Assembly: GCA_001552775.1 (NCBI GenBank)
Contig: KQ959277.1
Coordinates: forward strand, 196,942-238,126
Source of the DNA: Bacteroidales bacterium KA00251
Lineage (GTDB): Bacteria > Bacteroidota > Bacteroidia > Bacteroidales > Porphyromonadaceae
Length of the DNA: 41,185 nucleotides
Direction of reading: 5' to 3'
In this document: positions 1 to 8,424 of the stretch, in pieces
Layout: each line of letters begins with the position of its first letter
Position numbering within the stretch: position 1 is the stretch's first letter
Notes under the pieces: generated by a model
What the model saw: only the letters and a program-made list of their open reading frames with translations
Databases searched by the model: none
What the model was told of the DNA's origin: nothing
Made by a program: the position numbers and the translations under genes

Positions 1-91
1 TTTCTGAAAAGTCTCGGAAGAATTTCTGAAAAGTATCGGAAGACTTTCTGAAAAGTCTCGGAAGATTTTCTAAAAAGTCTCGGAAGATTTT
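1..91. repeat. 22-bp tandem repeat, four copies plus a fragment
   Basis: Four consecutive copies of a 22-bp unit, TTTCTGAAAAGTCTCGGAAG followed by A and a variable base, lie at 1-22, 23-44, 45-66 and 67-88, with a short fifth start after that. Copies differ by one to three substitutions. The array may continue beyond the left edge. A diverged array of the same 22-bp period lies at the right edge of the window in reverse orientation. There are no spacers, so this is a minisatellite and not a CRISPR. Porphyromonas gingivalis is known to carry MITE-associated minisatellites of about 23 bp; whether this belongs to that class cannot be told from the window. Confidence 0.85.
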
Positions 92-633
92 CCCATAAAA
101 AAGGTACCTATGCTTTTTTCCAAAAAGGTACGTATCATTTCGTAGAGAGTATTGCGATTATTTGAATAAGAAATAGTACCTTTGCGACGATCAATCAATT
201 GGGCTATATGTATAGGGCTATGCAAGGCTTTGATTAGTGATTGGGAGGGCGTGGCGTAGTCTATTCTTTTCTTGAGATAGTGTGAGGCAATTATAAGGCA
301 AATGTATCTTGCTTGATTGTCTTTTTTTGCGCTTTCTTTCCTCATCACCTAGAATAGCCTCAAATAAATGTTGTACCAATGGGTTGGTTGTAGTGTAACC
401 CCGATGTTTTGCTTCCACAGCGAGTCGTTTGTCGCTCTGTAGTTTGAAACCGCTACATATGAGCAAAAGAGTTACTACGAAATGATAGAAAGAGAAATAA
501 GATAGGTTATTTGGATGCAAGATGGCGATGTTTTCTAATTCACTCGGTAGCTGGGACTCAATGCATGAGATTCCCTCTCTGATGGAATCCCGAGAAGAGT
601 TTCACAAAGCCTATAACTTATTTTGTTCTCCAT
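70..633 (-). pseudogene. Broken gene of unknown function with two compensating frameshifts
   Basis: I do not recognise the family. Reading the minus strand from an ATG at 633, a frame beginning MENKISYRLCETLLGIP runs to a stop at 535. A second frame, open from about 601 to 218, contains protein-like sequence (ESQLPSELENIAILHPNNL, then TTTNPLVQHLFEAILGDEER). From 348 the original frame resumes (NQARYICLIIASHYLKKR, then SPIHIAQLIDRRKGTISYS) and ends at 70 inside the tandem repeat. The first and third segments share one frame, so one small deletion between about 600 and 540 and one small insertion would explain the pattern. The second break fits the run of seven T (plus strand) at 322-328, where removing one base restores the frame. 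The intact product would be about 187 residues with a predicted hydrophobic stretch (FVVTLLLICSG). It could be a decayed gene, a slippage-controlled gene, or two sequencing errors. Confidence 0.42.
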
Positions 634-692
634 ATGTGTTGTGTGTAAGACATTTTTATGAATAAGATGTATATAGTTTAAAATTAATTACA

Positions 693-2675
693 ATGAAGAC
701 CCTCCTATTAAACGTAAAAGGGTGGCTTTATCGTCTTTCCAGCAAAAGCTACCTCAATCGTAAGATTGTTCTCTGTTACGATCTGTTTTTCTCATTGGTA
801 TGTTGCTTTGTCTCTCTTTGGAAAACTTCTACAGCACCTTCTTCTTCTTTCTTTTATTGGAAGCCCCTCTTCATAATAGCAATGCTGTGTATCAATCTGT
901 TGGGCTTCCTATTTTTGAGTTTAAGGCTAAAGACCTATCGACAGATTTTTCGCTATTCCTCCATGCGAGTTCTTAGATATGGAGTCCTTTTAGTCTTTTA
1001 CACCTCCCTCATTTCAATGCTCTGTGCTACACTTATCCTCATAGGTGTAGGACGTTCCATTGTTGTTCAGGAAATCCTTTTCTTTGGCTTCTTTTACTTT
1101 ATCTTGGAGTTCTCTCTTTTTGTTCTAGGTCGTTATTTGCTGATTAGCCTAGCGAGATGGGTGCTGCAAAATCGGTTTACAAGGCTGCAAACTAAAAAAA
1201 AGATACTAGTCTATGGCGTGCAGGAAAATAGTGTCGCCCTTAGCCGCCAACTTAAAAACAATACGGAGTATAGCGTCGTAGGCTTTTGTACGCGGGATAA
1301 GGAGAAAAGCAACTACCAAGTAGATGGACTGCCGATCTTTTGCATTCATGGAGAGAAAGACTTGGAACAACTTGCAGAGAGCTACTCGCTTGATGGGATC
1401 GTTTTCCCTGCTGAGTGCGATTTCCTGCACGAGAGAACAGGATTTATCTACCTTTGTGAGTCAATCAACTTGCATACCTATCTTATGCCTACAATGAGTG
1501 AGTGTAGTACGCTTAAGGTAGCATCGGCAAGCATACAAAGGATACGTATTGAAGACCTCTTGATGCGAGACGAAATTAAATCTGCCAGAGAGGAGGTATG
1601 CAAGGAGCTAACAGGAAAAGTGGTACTAGTAACTGGTGCTGCTGGTAGTATCGGCTCTGAGCTAGTAAAGCAAATTGCTAAGCTTAATTGTGTAAAGCGA
1701 CTAGTGCTTTTTGACAATGCTGAGACTCCACTACATAACATTCGTCTCCACCTCGAAAAAGAGTATCCTTCTCTTGCGTTGGATCCTATTGTGGGCGATG
1801 TGCGATCTCAAAGTCGCTTGCGGTATCTTTTTGAGCGTTTTCATCCAGAGATTGTGCTTCATGCGGCTGCCTACAAGCACGTTCCTTTGATGGAGGAAAA
1901 TCCCTGTGAGAGTGTGCTGGTAAATGTAATTGGCACAAAAAACATTGCCGACCTTTGTCTTGCCTACAATGTCGAAAAAATGGTAATGATCTCCACCGAC
2001 AAAGCCGTAAATCCCACCAATGTAATGGGAGCATCCAAGCGTGCAGCCGAAATCTATGTACAGAGCCTTGGACGACTGATTGCTACTGGAGTCAGACCAG
2101 AAAAGACCATCTTTGTAACGACTCGTTTTGGCAATGTACTGGGAAGTCAGGGTAGTGTTATTGAACTTTTTAGAAGACAGATTGCCGAGGGAGGACCTAT
2201 AACGGTTACAGACCCTGAAGTGGAACGGTATTTTATGAGTATTCCCGAGGCTTGTAGCCTTATTTTGCAAGCATCTACTTTGGCCACACAGGCGCAAATA
2301 TTTGTTTTTGATATGGGAGAGAAGCACAAGATCGTTGATTTAGCAAAAAATATGATCCGCTTAGCTGGCTTTGAACCCGATAAAGATATTAAGATAGTTT
2401 ATACGGGATTGCGACCAGGAGAAAAACTCTACGAAGAGGTGCTTGCCTCTAAGGAAAATGTAGACGCTACAACTATTGACAAAATAAAAATAGCAAAGAT
2501 AAGACCGATGGAGTATAGCGAGATTATTGATAAATATGATCAACTCTTAACTCTATCAAAGCGGGTGGAAATCCTTCAGACTGTAAAAGTACTCAAGGAG
2601 TTGGTCCCCGAATACAAATCTGCTCATAGCCAATTTGAGGCTCTCGACAAAGTCTCCAAACCTAATCTCATCTAA
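693..2675 (+). CDS. wbpM: Membrane-bound UDP-N-acetylglucosamine 4,6-dehydratase (WbpM/CapD/PglF family)
   Basis: This enzyme would convert UDP-GlcNAc to a UDP-4-keto-6-deoxy-HexNAc at the inner membrane, feeding 6-deoxy and 4-amino sugars into the polysaccharide. The 660-residue product has about four hydrophobic segments in residues 25-150, then a CoA-binding-like domain (ILVYGVQENSVALSRQL, from about 171), then a short-chain dehydrogenase domain with VLVTGAAGSIGSELV at about 310-324. The catalytic region STDKAVNPTNVMGASKR (about 431-448) has Met where most SDR enzymes have Tyr, which is typical of WbpM-type dehydratases. The length matches WbpM/PglF. It is the first gene of the polysaccharide locus and lies 21 bp upstream of the epimerase gene. 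The DegT aminotransferase at 17411 is its logical partner. No clear promoter was found upstream. The exact stereochemistry (5-inverting or retaining) cannot be decided. Confidence 0.93.
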   Translation: MKTLLLNVKGWLYRLSSKSYLNRKIVLCYDLFFSLVCCFVSLWKTSTAPSSSFFYWKPLFIIAMLCINLLGFLFLSLRLKTYRQIFRYSSMRVLRYGVLLVFYTSLISMLCATLILIGVGRSIVVQEILFFGFFYFILEFSLFVLGRYLLISLARWVLQNRFTRLQTKKKILVYGVQENSVALSRQLKNNTEYSVVGFCTRDKEKSNYQVDGLPIFCIHGEKDLEQLAESYSLDGIVFPAECDFLHERTGFIYLCESINLHTYLMPTMSECSTLKVASASIQRIRIEDLLMRDEIKSAREEVCKELTGKVVLVTGAAGSIGSELVKQIAKLNCVKRLVLFDNAETPLHNIRLHLEKEYPSLALDPIVGDVRSQSRLRYLFERFHPEIVLHAAAYKHVPLMEENPCESVLVNVIGTKNIADLCLAYNVEKMVMISTDKAVNPTNVMGASKRAAEIYVQSLGRLIATGVRPEKTIFVTTRFGNVLGSQGSVIELFRRQIAEGGPITVTDPEVERYFMSIPEACSLILQASTLATQAQIFVFDMGEKHKIVDLAKNMIRLAGFEPDKDIKIVYTGLRPGEKLYEEVLASKENVDATTIDKIKIAKIRPMEYSEIIDKYDQLLTLSKRVEILQTVKVLKELVPEYKSAHSQFEALDKVSKPNLI

Positions 2676-2696
2676 AATACTACAGACTACAATAAA

Positions 2697-3665
2697 ATGG
2701 CTAAAAAAGTACTCATCACAGGAGGAGCAGGATTTATCGGCTCCAATCTTACAGAGGCTCTCCTCCACAAGGGCTATCAAGTGGTCGTACTCGACAACTT
2801 TTCCACAGGAAAGCCAGGCAATATCGCTCCCTTTCTTACGAATCCCGATTTTACGCTTGTGGTAGGGGATATAAGAGTAAAAGAAGATTGCCAAAAAGCA
2901 TGTGAAGGTGTAGACTATGTGCTGCATGAAGCCGCACTTGGCTCTGTGCCACGTTCGATCAAAGATCCAGCAACGACCAATGAAACCAATATCTCGGGCT
3001 TTGTAAATATGCTAGTGGCAGCTCGTGATGCAGGTGTAAAGCGCTTCCTCTTTGCTGCAAGTTCTTCGACCTATGGAGATAGTCCTTCTCTACCTAAAGT
3101 AGAGGAAGTGATTGGAAAGCCACTAAGTCCTTATGCCGTGACAAAGTACGTTAATGAGCTCTATGCTGATGTATTCCAAAAAACTTATGGATTAGAGTAT
3201 ATAGGACTTCGCTATTTTAATGTCTTTGGAAGAAGGCAAGACCCCAATGGGGCTTATGCTGCAGTCATACCTCTCTTTGTAAAGAAACTTATGGCACATG
3301 AAGCTCCTGTTGTCAATGGAGATGGATCCTACAGTAGGGATTTTACCTATATTGATAACGTGATACAGATGAATCTTCTTGCACTTAATACTACGGACAA
3401 GAGTGCTGTGAATCAGATCTACAACACAGCATATGGCGAAAGTACGACCCTCAATCAACTTGTAAAGTACCTCGTAGAAGACCTTTCGCAGTTTGACCCT
3501 AAGATTGCATCAATTGAGCCTCTATATGGCCCTAATAGACTCGGGGATATCCCTCACTCATTGGCCTCTATCGAAAAAGCCAAAACGCACCTAGGATACG
3601 ATCCTCAGTTTTCTATGAGAGAGGGGCTAAAGGCTTGTTGTAAATGGTATTGGGAAAACTTATAA
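2697..3665 (+). CDS. wbpP: UDP-N-acetylglucosamine/UDP-uronate 4-epimerase (WbpP/TviC type)
   Basis: An extended SDR epimerase of 322 residues. The NAD-binding motif GGAGFIGSN is at residues 9-17, and the catalytic pair is Y146 and K150 in SPYAVTKYVNE, preceded by the SSSTYG serine motif. NVFGRRQDPNGAYAAVIP is characteristic of the WbpP/TviC/WbgU group that interconverts UDP-GlcNAc and UDP-GalNAc or their uronic acids. It sits 21 bp after the dehydratase and 42 bp before a TviB/WbpO-type dehydrogenase, the same pair that makes UDP-GalNAc uronic acid for Vi antigen and related polymers. It may therefore act either before or after the dehydrogenase. Confidence in the family is high; the preferred substrate is inferred from the family and the neighbour. 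Confidence 0.92.
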   Translation: MAKKVLITGGAGFIGSNLTEALLHKGYQVVVLDNFSTGKPGNIAPFLTNPDFTLVVGDIRVKEDCQKACEGVDYVLHEAALGSVPRSIKDPATTNETNISGFVNMLVAARDAGVKRFLFAASSSTYGDSPSLPKVEEVIGKPLSPYAVTKYVNELYADVFQKTYGLEYIGLRYFNVFGRRQDPNGAYAAVIPLFVKKLMAHEAPVVNGDGSYSRDFTYIDNVIQMNLLALNTTDKSAVNQIYNTAYGESTTLNQLVKYLVEDLSQFDPKIASIEPLYGPNRLGDIPHSLASIEKAKTHLGYDPQFSMREGLKACCKWYWENL

Positions 3666-3707
3666 CAAAATAATAAATAGCAAATAGTAGCTGTAAACAA
3701 TTTGATT

Positions 3708-4982
3708 ATGAACAGGATAGAAGAAACAAAAATCGCAGTAATAGGCTTGGGGTATGTGGGACTCCCCTTGGCACGCCTTTTTTCAACAGCTTTCCCGACG
3801 GTAGGCTACGATAGAAATTCTCAAAGAGTTGACGAACTGATGAAAGGGCATGATAGTACCCTTGAAGTCTCTGATGAACTTCTCCAAGATGCCATAAAAA
3901 GAGGGTTTTCTTGTACTTCCCAACTAGAGCATATAAAGGATTGTAACTTCTATGTAGTGGCTGTGCCTACGCCTGTGGATGAAAACCACAATCCTGATCT
4001 TACCCCTCTTATAGGAGCAAGCGAAGCAGTTGGAAAAGTTATTGCAAAGGGCGATGTCGTGGTATACGAAAGCACTGTTTATCCTGGTGTTACGGAGGAT
4101 AGCTGCATTCCCATCGTAGAAGAGGTGTCGGGCTTAAAGTTCAATAAAGACTTTTTCGCAGGTTATAGTCCCGAGCGAATCAATCCTGGGGATAAGCTCC
4201 ATACGGTAGAAAAGATAAAAAAGGTAACTTCAGGGTCAACCCCTGAAGTGGGTGCATATGTGGATGCAGTGTATCGTATGGTAATAAAAGCAGGGACACA
4301 TCTTGCTCCTAGTATTAAGGTGGCAGAAGCAGCTAAGGTGATTGAAAACTCACAGAGAGATATTAACATTGCTTTTGTCAACGAGCTAGCGAAGATCTTC
4401 AATCGGATGGGACTTGATACGAATGAAGTATTAGTAGCAGCCTCAACAAAGTGGAACTTTCTTCCCTTTAAACCAGGTCTTGTAGGGGGACACTGTATTG
4501 GAGTAGACCCCTACTACTTAGCTCAGTGTGCCCAAAGATATGGCTATAATCCCGAGATTATCCTTGCAGGTCGTCGCATGAACGATGGTATGGGTGCCTA
4601 TGTCGCTGAGCAAGTGGTAAAGCTGATGCTCAAGCAGGGAATACAGGTGCTAGGCTCTCATGTATTGATTCTTGGTTTTACCTTTAAGGAAAATTGTCCC
4701 GATGTCCGTAATACCAAAGTGATTGATATTATAAAGACACTTCGTGAGTACAATGTCAACGTTACCATTCACGACCCTTGGGCAAATCCAGAGATCGCAC
4801 AGCGTGAGTATGGTGTAGAGGTAAAAAGTGTACTTCCTACCGCTCGCTTTGATGCGATAGTCCTTGCTGTAGCCCATAAAGAGTACGAAGGAATAGACCT
4901 TGTGCCACTCCAAGCAGATAAAGCAGTCGTCTATGACGTCAAGTCCTTCCTTCCCCCTCATTCATACGACCAACGACTGTAA
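3708..4982 (+). CDS. wbpO: UDP-N-acetylhexosamine 6-dehydrogenase (TviB/WbpO type)
   Basis: An NAD-dependent UDP-HexNAc dehydrogenase that oxidises C6 to a carboxylate, giving UDP-GlcNAcA or UDP-GalNAcA. The N-terminal Rossmann motif is IAVIGLGYVGLPLAR, and the nucleophilic cysteine is about residue 263 in GGHCIGVDPYYLA. The C-terminal UDP-binding domain contains GFTFKENCPDVRNTK. I chose the ATG at 3708 over the in-frame TTG at 3702, giving 424 residues. The residues just before the Rossmann strand and VSDELLQ match the TviB/WbpO branch and not the GDP-mannose or UDP-glucose branch. A second, different dehydrogenase (UDP-glucose type) is encoded at 14477, so the locus appears able to make two uronic acids. 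Confidence 0.92.
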   Translation: MNRIEETKIAVIGLGYVGLPLARLFSTAFPTVGYDRNSQRVDELMKGHDSTLEVSDELLQDAIKRGFSCTSQLEHIKDCNFYVVAVPTPVDENHNPDLTPLIGASEAVGKVIAKGDVVVYESTVYPGVTEDSCIPIVEEVSGLKFNKDFFAGYSPERINPGDKLHTVEKIKKVTSGSTPEVGAYVDAVYRMVIKAGTHLAPSIKVAEAAKVIENSQRDINIAFVNELAKIFNRMGLDTNEVLVAASTKWNFLPFKPGLVGGHCIGVDPYYLAQCAQRYGYNPEIILAGRRMNDGMGAYVAEQVVKLMLKQGIQVLGSHVLILGFTFKENCPDVRNTKVIDIIKTLREYNVNVTIHDPWANPEIAQREYGVEVKSVLPTARFDAIVLAVAHKEYEGIDLVPLQADKAVVYDVKSFLPPHSYDQRL

Positions 4983-5001
4983 CATTGACTCTTTCATTTC
5001 A

Positions 5002-5035
5002 TTAGGACGTAGATGGTTTCTCACCTACGTCCTAA
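5002..5035 (+). terminator. Perfect 11-bp stem-loop after the dehydrogenase gene
   Basis: TTAGGACGTAG (5002-5012) is exactly complementary to CTACGTCCTAA (5025-5035), with a 12-nt loop. It begins 20 bp after the dehydrogenase stop, in the 158-bp gap before the acyltransferase gene. No T-run follows on either side, so it is not a classic intrinsic terminator. It could be a partial terminator, a processing site or an mRNA 3'-end stabiliser separating the first three genes from the rest. Confidence 0.35.
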
Positions 5036-5140
5036 AATGAAGATTAAAAAAGAAGTAGTAGCAAAAGAGTGTATAGATGCTTTTTCTACACCCATTAACC
5101 TTTCTTTTAAGTCTCATGAAAATATCTTTTTTCTTCTCAT

Positions 5141-6208
5141 ATGATTAGTCAAGAACAGATTGGAAAGCAGTATATCCCGATCTCTATATGGAGACCTATT
5201 CTTATACTCTCCATAGTTATAGGGCATAGCTTTGCTATCTATAATGGTGCATGGCAGTATGATTTTGATAGTGGGGTAGATTATATTGCTGCATATAATT
5301 GGGAAAACTCTTTTTTTATTAGTTTTCAGCTAGAGGCCTTTTTCTTTATCTCAGGGTTTCTTTTCTGGAAGGGGCGATATATTGAGCGAAAGCTCACTCC
5401 TAGTACCTACTTCCATTTCATAAAGAAAAAGGTTGAGAGACTGTACATACCTTCCATAGTCTTTAGTTTACTCTACCTCTACTTTTTTACAGAGCCCATA
5501 GAATTTAAAGATGTGATGGAGGCTCTGCTTTTAGGTAAAGGACACTTATGGTTCTTACCCTCCCTCTTTTGGTGCTATGCTATACATCCCCTTTTTGCCA
5601 AATGGGGGCGTGAACATCTTAGATTTTACCTGTTATTATCTTTTCTTGCTATATATGTGGGAACTGGGATCTATCACTTTTTCTCTACTATTTTTACATA
5701 TTGGCTAGCTAGAGTTACTCTTTACTATTTTTTCTTTGTACTTGGTGCTTCCATCCGCAACACGCAAGTTGACAATCATATAAGAAAGGTCTATGCTAAG
5801 AGGAGGGGCAAATACTACATTCTACTTTTTGCATTCTTTTTTCTTGGTCTGTGGTTAATTCCTATTTTATCCAATTCTTTCTCATTGTGGAGTGAAAGCG
5901 TTGAAAATCTGATTAACTTTGCAGTTAGTCCTTTATATGCGTTGGCAGGGATACTCGCTATGTATATGACATGGTTATTTATGGAGCGACATAATTATCC
6001 TTCTAGGGTAGTGCGAATATGGGTGTATCTGTCAAGTATATCCTTTGGAGTATATGTAGTACATCAGTTTATTCTTGTTGAAGTCGTAAATAAATACCTA
6101 TTACAGTTGCAGTTCCTTACAGCTCCTTGGGCTATACCATTTATCCTCATTGTGTTGGGTACTCTTGGCTCTGTTGCCCTAGTAGTCGCTTTAAAAAAAG
6201 TCCTATAA
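5141..6208 (+). CDS. Acyltransferase-3 family membrane protein, probable polysaccharide O-acetyltransferase
   Basis: A predicted multi-pass inner-membrane protein of 355 residues, the usual size for the acyltransferase-3 (OafA/NodX-like) family that transfers acetyl or other acyl groups to sugars. The first hydrophobic segment carries ILSIVIGHSFAIYNGAW, including the conserved His near residue 28. AFFFISGFLFWKGRYI and LWFLPSLFWCYAIHP are further family hallmarks. About ten hydrophobic segments span the protein. It starts at ATG 5141 after a 158-bp gap containing a stem-loop. In this position it probably decorates the repeat unit or the lipid-linked intermediate. The acyl group and the acceptor sugar are unknown. 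Confidence 0.85.
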   Translation: MISQEQIGKQYIPISIWRPILILSIVIGHSFAIYNGAWQYDFDSGVDYIAAYNWENSFFISFQLEAFFFISGFLFWKGRYIERKLTPSTYFHFIKKKVERLYIPSIVFSLLYLYFFTEPIEFKDVMEALLLGKGHLWFLPSLFWCYAIHPLFAKWGREHLRFYLLLSFLAIYVGTGIYHFFSTIFTYWLARVTLYYFFFVLGASIRNTQVDNHIRKVYAKRRGKYYILLFAFFFLGLWLIPILSNSFSLWSESVENLINFAVSPLYALAGILAMYMTWLFMERHNYPSRVVRIWVYLSSISFGVYVVHQFILVEVVNKYLLQLQFLTAPWAIPFILIVLGTLGSVALVVALKKVL

Positions 6209-6241
6209 GATGAAAAGCGTTCTATAAATATTATCTTTAGT

Positions 6242-7141
6242 ATGAAATTGTTTGATGTAATAGGCTTTCCAATCAATTTAGGTTGTGATAAAAATGGCAA
6301 CGAGTTAACCCCGTCTATACTTAGGCGGGATGGTTGCTATACCTCCGCTAAGCATCAAGTGAATGACTTGGGCGACCTACCCTGTACGCCAAGAGCTGCT
6401 ATTATAGAGGAGAAGTATGCTTCACACCCTAAGATCAAGTTCCTCAAGCCTATCTTAACTGCCTCCCGTCCCTTGGCTGAGCGGGTCATGCATTCGATAG
6501 AGCAGCAACATATTCCCCTATGTGTAGGAGGTGACCATGTGATGGCTTTCGGTAGTATCGCAGGTGTCGGTCTAGCTAAAGGGGCAGACAACTATGCCGT
6601 TATATACATCGATGCACATGGAGACTTCAATACGGAGGCTAGCTCCTCGACGGGTAATATGCATGGCATGCACCTCTCATATCTCATGGGGTATGGAGAG
6701 GCAAACATTGCTAATTTTTGGGGAGTACGACCTCTCTTGAATTCTAAAAATATCTATTTCTTAGGAGCTAGAGCTCTAGACCCTGGGGAGAAAGAGAGAG
6801 CCACTAAACTCAATATGTACATCCGTAGCTCCGAGCAGCTCAACGCATCAGATCCCGAAGAGGTTATGGATGATATCCTCTCTGATATCAAGAGTAAAGG
6901 TATTGAGCATATCCATCTCAGTTTTGATGTGGATGTGATTGACCCCAGATATGCTCCTGGTACAGGAGTTCCAGAAGAAGATGGCATCACACCTGCTCTT
7001 GTGTATACCCTCGTTCGGCAGGCTGTGCAGTCGGATTTGGTTAAATCAATTGATCTAGTAGAGCTTAATACCAATCTAGATCAAGACCGTGTGACCGAAA
7101 GAATCATGCAACAAGTATTGAGTATCATATTAGAAGTGTGA
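6242..7141 (+). CDS. Arginase-family ureohydrolase (probable arginase)
   Basis: A 299-residue protein with all the metal-binding motifs of the ureohydrolase superfamily: GGDH at about 96-99, DAHGDFN from about 124, SFDVDVIDP from about 227, and a late Glu in DLVELN at about 273. The loop STGNMHGMHL resembles the substrate loop SGNxHGxP of arginases, while APGTGVPEEDG resembles both arginases and agmatinases. The expected reaction is arginine to ornithine plus urea in the cytoplasm. It sits 33 bp after the acyltransferase and 36 bp before the flippase, inside the polysaccharide locus on the same strand. That is an odd place for amino-acid catabolism and suggests it supplies or modifies an amino acid attached to the polymer. 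Agmatinase or formimidoylglutamase activity cannot be excluded. Confidence 0.85.
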   Translation: MKLFDVIGFPINLGCDKNGNELTPSILRRDGCYTSAKHQVNDLGDLPCTPRAAIIEEKYASHPKIKFLKPILTASRPLAERVMHSIEQQHIPLCVGGDHVMAFGSIAGVGLAKGADNYAVIYIDAHGDFNTEASSSTGNMHGMHLSYLMGYGEANIANFWGVRPLLNSKNIYFLGARALDPGEKERATKLNMYIRSSEQLNASDPEEVMDDILSDIKSKGIEHIHLSFDVDVIDPRYAPGTGVPEEDGITPALVYTLVRQAVQSDLVKSIDLVELNTNLDQDRVTERIMQQVLSIILEV

Positions 7142-7177
7142 ATGAAAACTAATACATTGAGTTCAAAAGACTAGCCA

Positions 7178-8413
7178 ATGATGTCGCTGACAAGAGTTAA
7201 GAGCCCTCTTAATAAAGAGACCAAGGTTGTTGCTGGCAACTTCCTCTCCCTGTTCCTCCTGAAGGGGATAGACTTTCTTATTCCGCTTCTCACGCTACCC
7301 TATCTACTTAGGGTCATCGGAAATGATGGGTATGGGCAGATTATGTTTGCTCTTGCACTGATTAACTATTTTATAGGCTTTGCTTACTATGGGTTCAATC
7401 TTACAGGAACAAGGTTTGTAGCAGCCAACAAGGGGTCTAAGATGCGCCTGCAGTATATCTATACGGTGGTTAACTCGACAAGGTTGTTTCTCTGCTTTGT
7501 TTCATCGATACTCATTATTGGACTGGTATTCAGTATCCCTTCGTTTAGAAAGTATTTGACTCTCTATTTGCTATTTACACCGATGATATGGGGTGGAGCT
7601 CTCCTTGCAGACTGGATGTATCAGGGAATAGAGCGAATGAAGTACATTGCTATTCTAAACACAGGAGTTCGTCTCATATTTCTTATTATCGTCTTTGCCT
7701 TTATTCATGGACAAAAAGACCTTTGGGTATACCCTCTCTCTCTCTCTGTAGCCTATATAGCGAGTGCTTTCATTAGTCACAGGTTGTTACGACGACTGCT
7801 CGGGTTGAAGTTCAGACTATGTCGCTTTAAGCATATCTCAAAGAGGTTAAGGGTAGACTTCCCAATCTTTATAAACCAGTTTGTGCCAACCCTATACAAT
7901 AACACGAGCGGATTTATCCTTGGATTGGTTGCGCCCATATCAATGGTTGGCATCTATTCTGCTATCAAGAAGGTGGCAGATATCTTCGTGACCCTAACAG
8001 ATCTCTTTACAAGAGCGATATTCCCAAACATTGTACGTAATCAGCAGAAGTTCAATCGCTACAGTAGGGTGATGATAGCGATAGGACTCCTCTACTGTCT
8101 ACTCCCCGTTGTCTTCGCTAAGCTTGTTTTTCTCTATCTAAATATGCCCTTAGAAGGGAATATGGCTATCTTGGTAACACTAATGGTTGGTGTCTTTGGA
8201 GTTGTTCTCTATGATGTATATGGTGTCAACTACTTTATAGCAAGAGAGCAAGATAAGGTTGTCATGAGAAATACACTTATAGCATCTCTCGTTGGGTTAA
8301 TCTTAGCATATCCCTTGATTGGTTGCCTAGGAATAATCGGCGCTTCGATAAACCTAACCTTAGCAAGAATATTAATGGGAAGTGGAATGTTTGTTAGATA
8401 CAGACTAGAATAA
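7178..8413 (+). CDS. wzx: Wzx-type lipid-linked oligosaccharide flippase
   Basis: A 411-residue integral membrane protein of the MOP (multidrug/oligosaccharidyl-lipid/polysaccharide) superfamily, with about 12 hydrophobic segments. The N-terminus NFLSLFLLKGIDFLIPLLT followed by LPYLLRVIGNDGYGQI is the standard Wzx/RfbX opening. It would flip the undecaprenyl-pyrophosphate-linked repeat unit across the inner membrane for polymerisation by the Wzy encoded at 10501. Two adjacent ATG codons (7178 and 7181) are possible starts. The gene is 36 bp downstream of the arginase-family gene and 11 bp upstream of the ATP-grasp gene, so it is probably cotranscribed with them. Confidence 0.92.
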   Translation: MMSLTRVKSPLNKETKVVAGNFLSLFLLKGIDFLIPLLTLPYLLRVIGNDGYGQIMFALALINYFIGFAYYGFNLTGTRFVAANKGSKMRLQYIYTVVNSTRLFLCFVSSILIIGLVFSIPSFRKYLTLYLLFTPMIWGGALLADWMYQGIERMKYIAILNTGVRLIFLIIVFAFIHGQKDLWVYPLSLSVAYIASAFISHRLLRRLLGLKFRLCRFKHISKRLRVDFPIFINQFVPTLYNNTSGFILGLVAPISMVGIYSAIKKVADIFVTLTDLFTRAIFPNIVRNQQKFNRYSRVMIAIGLLYCLLPVVFAKLVFLYLNMPLEGNMAILVTLMVGVFGVVLYDVYGVNYFIAREQDKVVMRNTLIASLVGLILAYPLIGCLGIIGASINLTLARILMGSGMFVRYRLE

Positions 8414-8424
8414 AGACTCACAAT

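Noticed and set aside
1-91. CRISPR array
   Set aside because: The 22-bp units are directly adjacent with no spacers, and no cas gene is present.
1731-2327. 198-codon open frame on the minus strand
   Set aside because: It is antisense to the conserved SDR domain of the dehydratase gene and has no recognisable domain.
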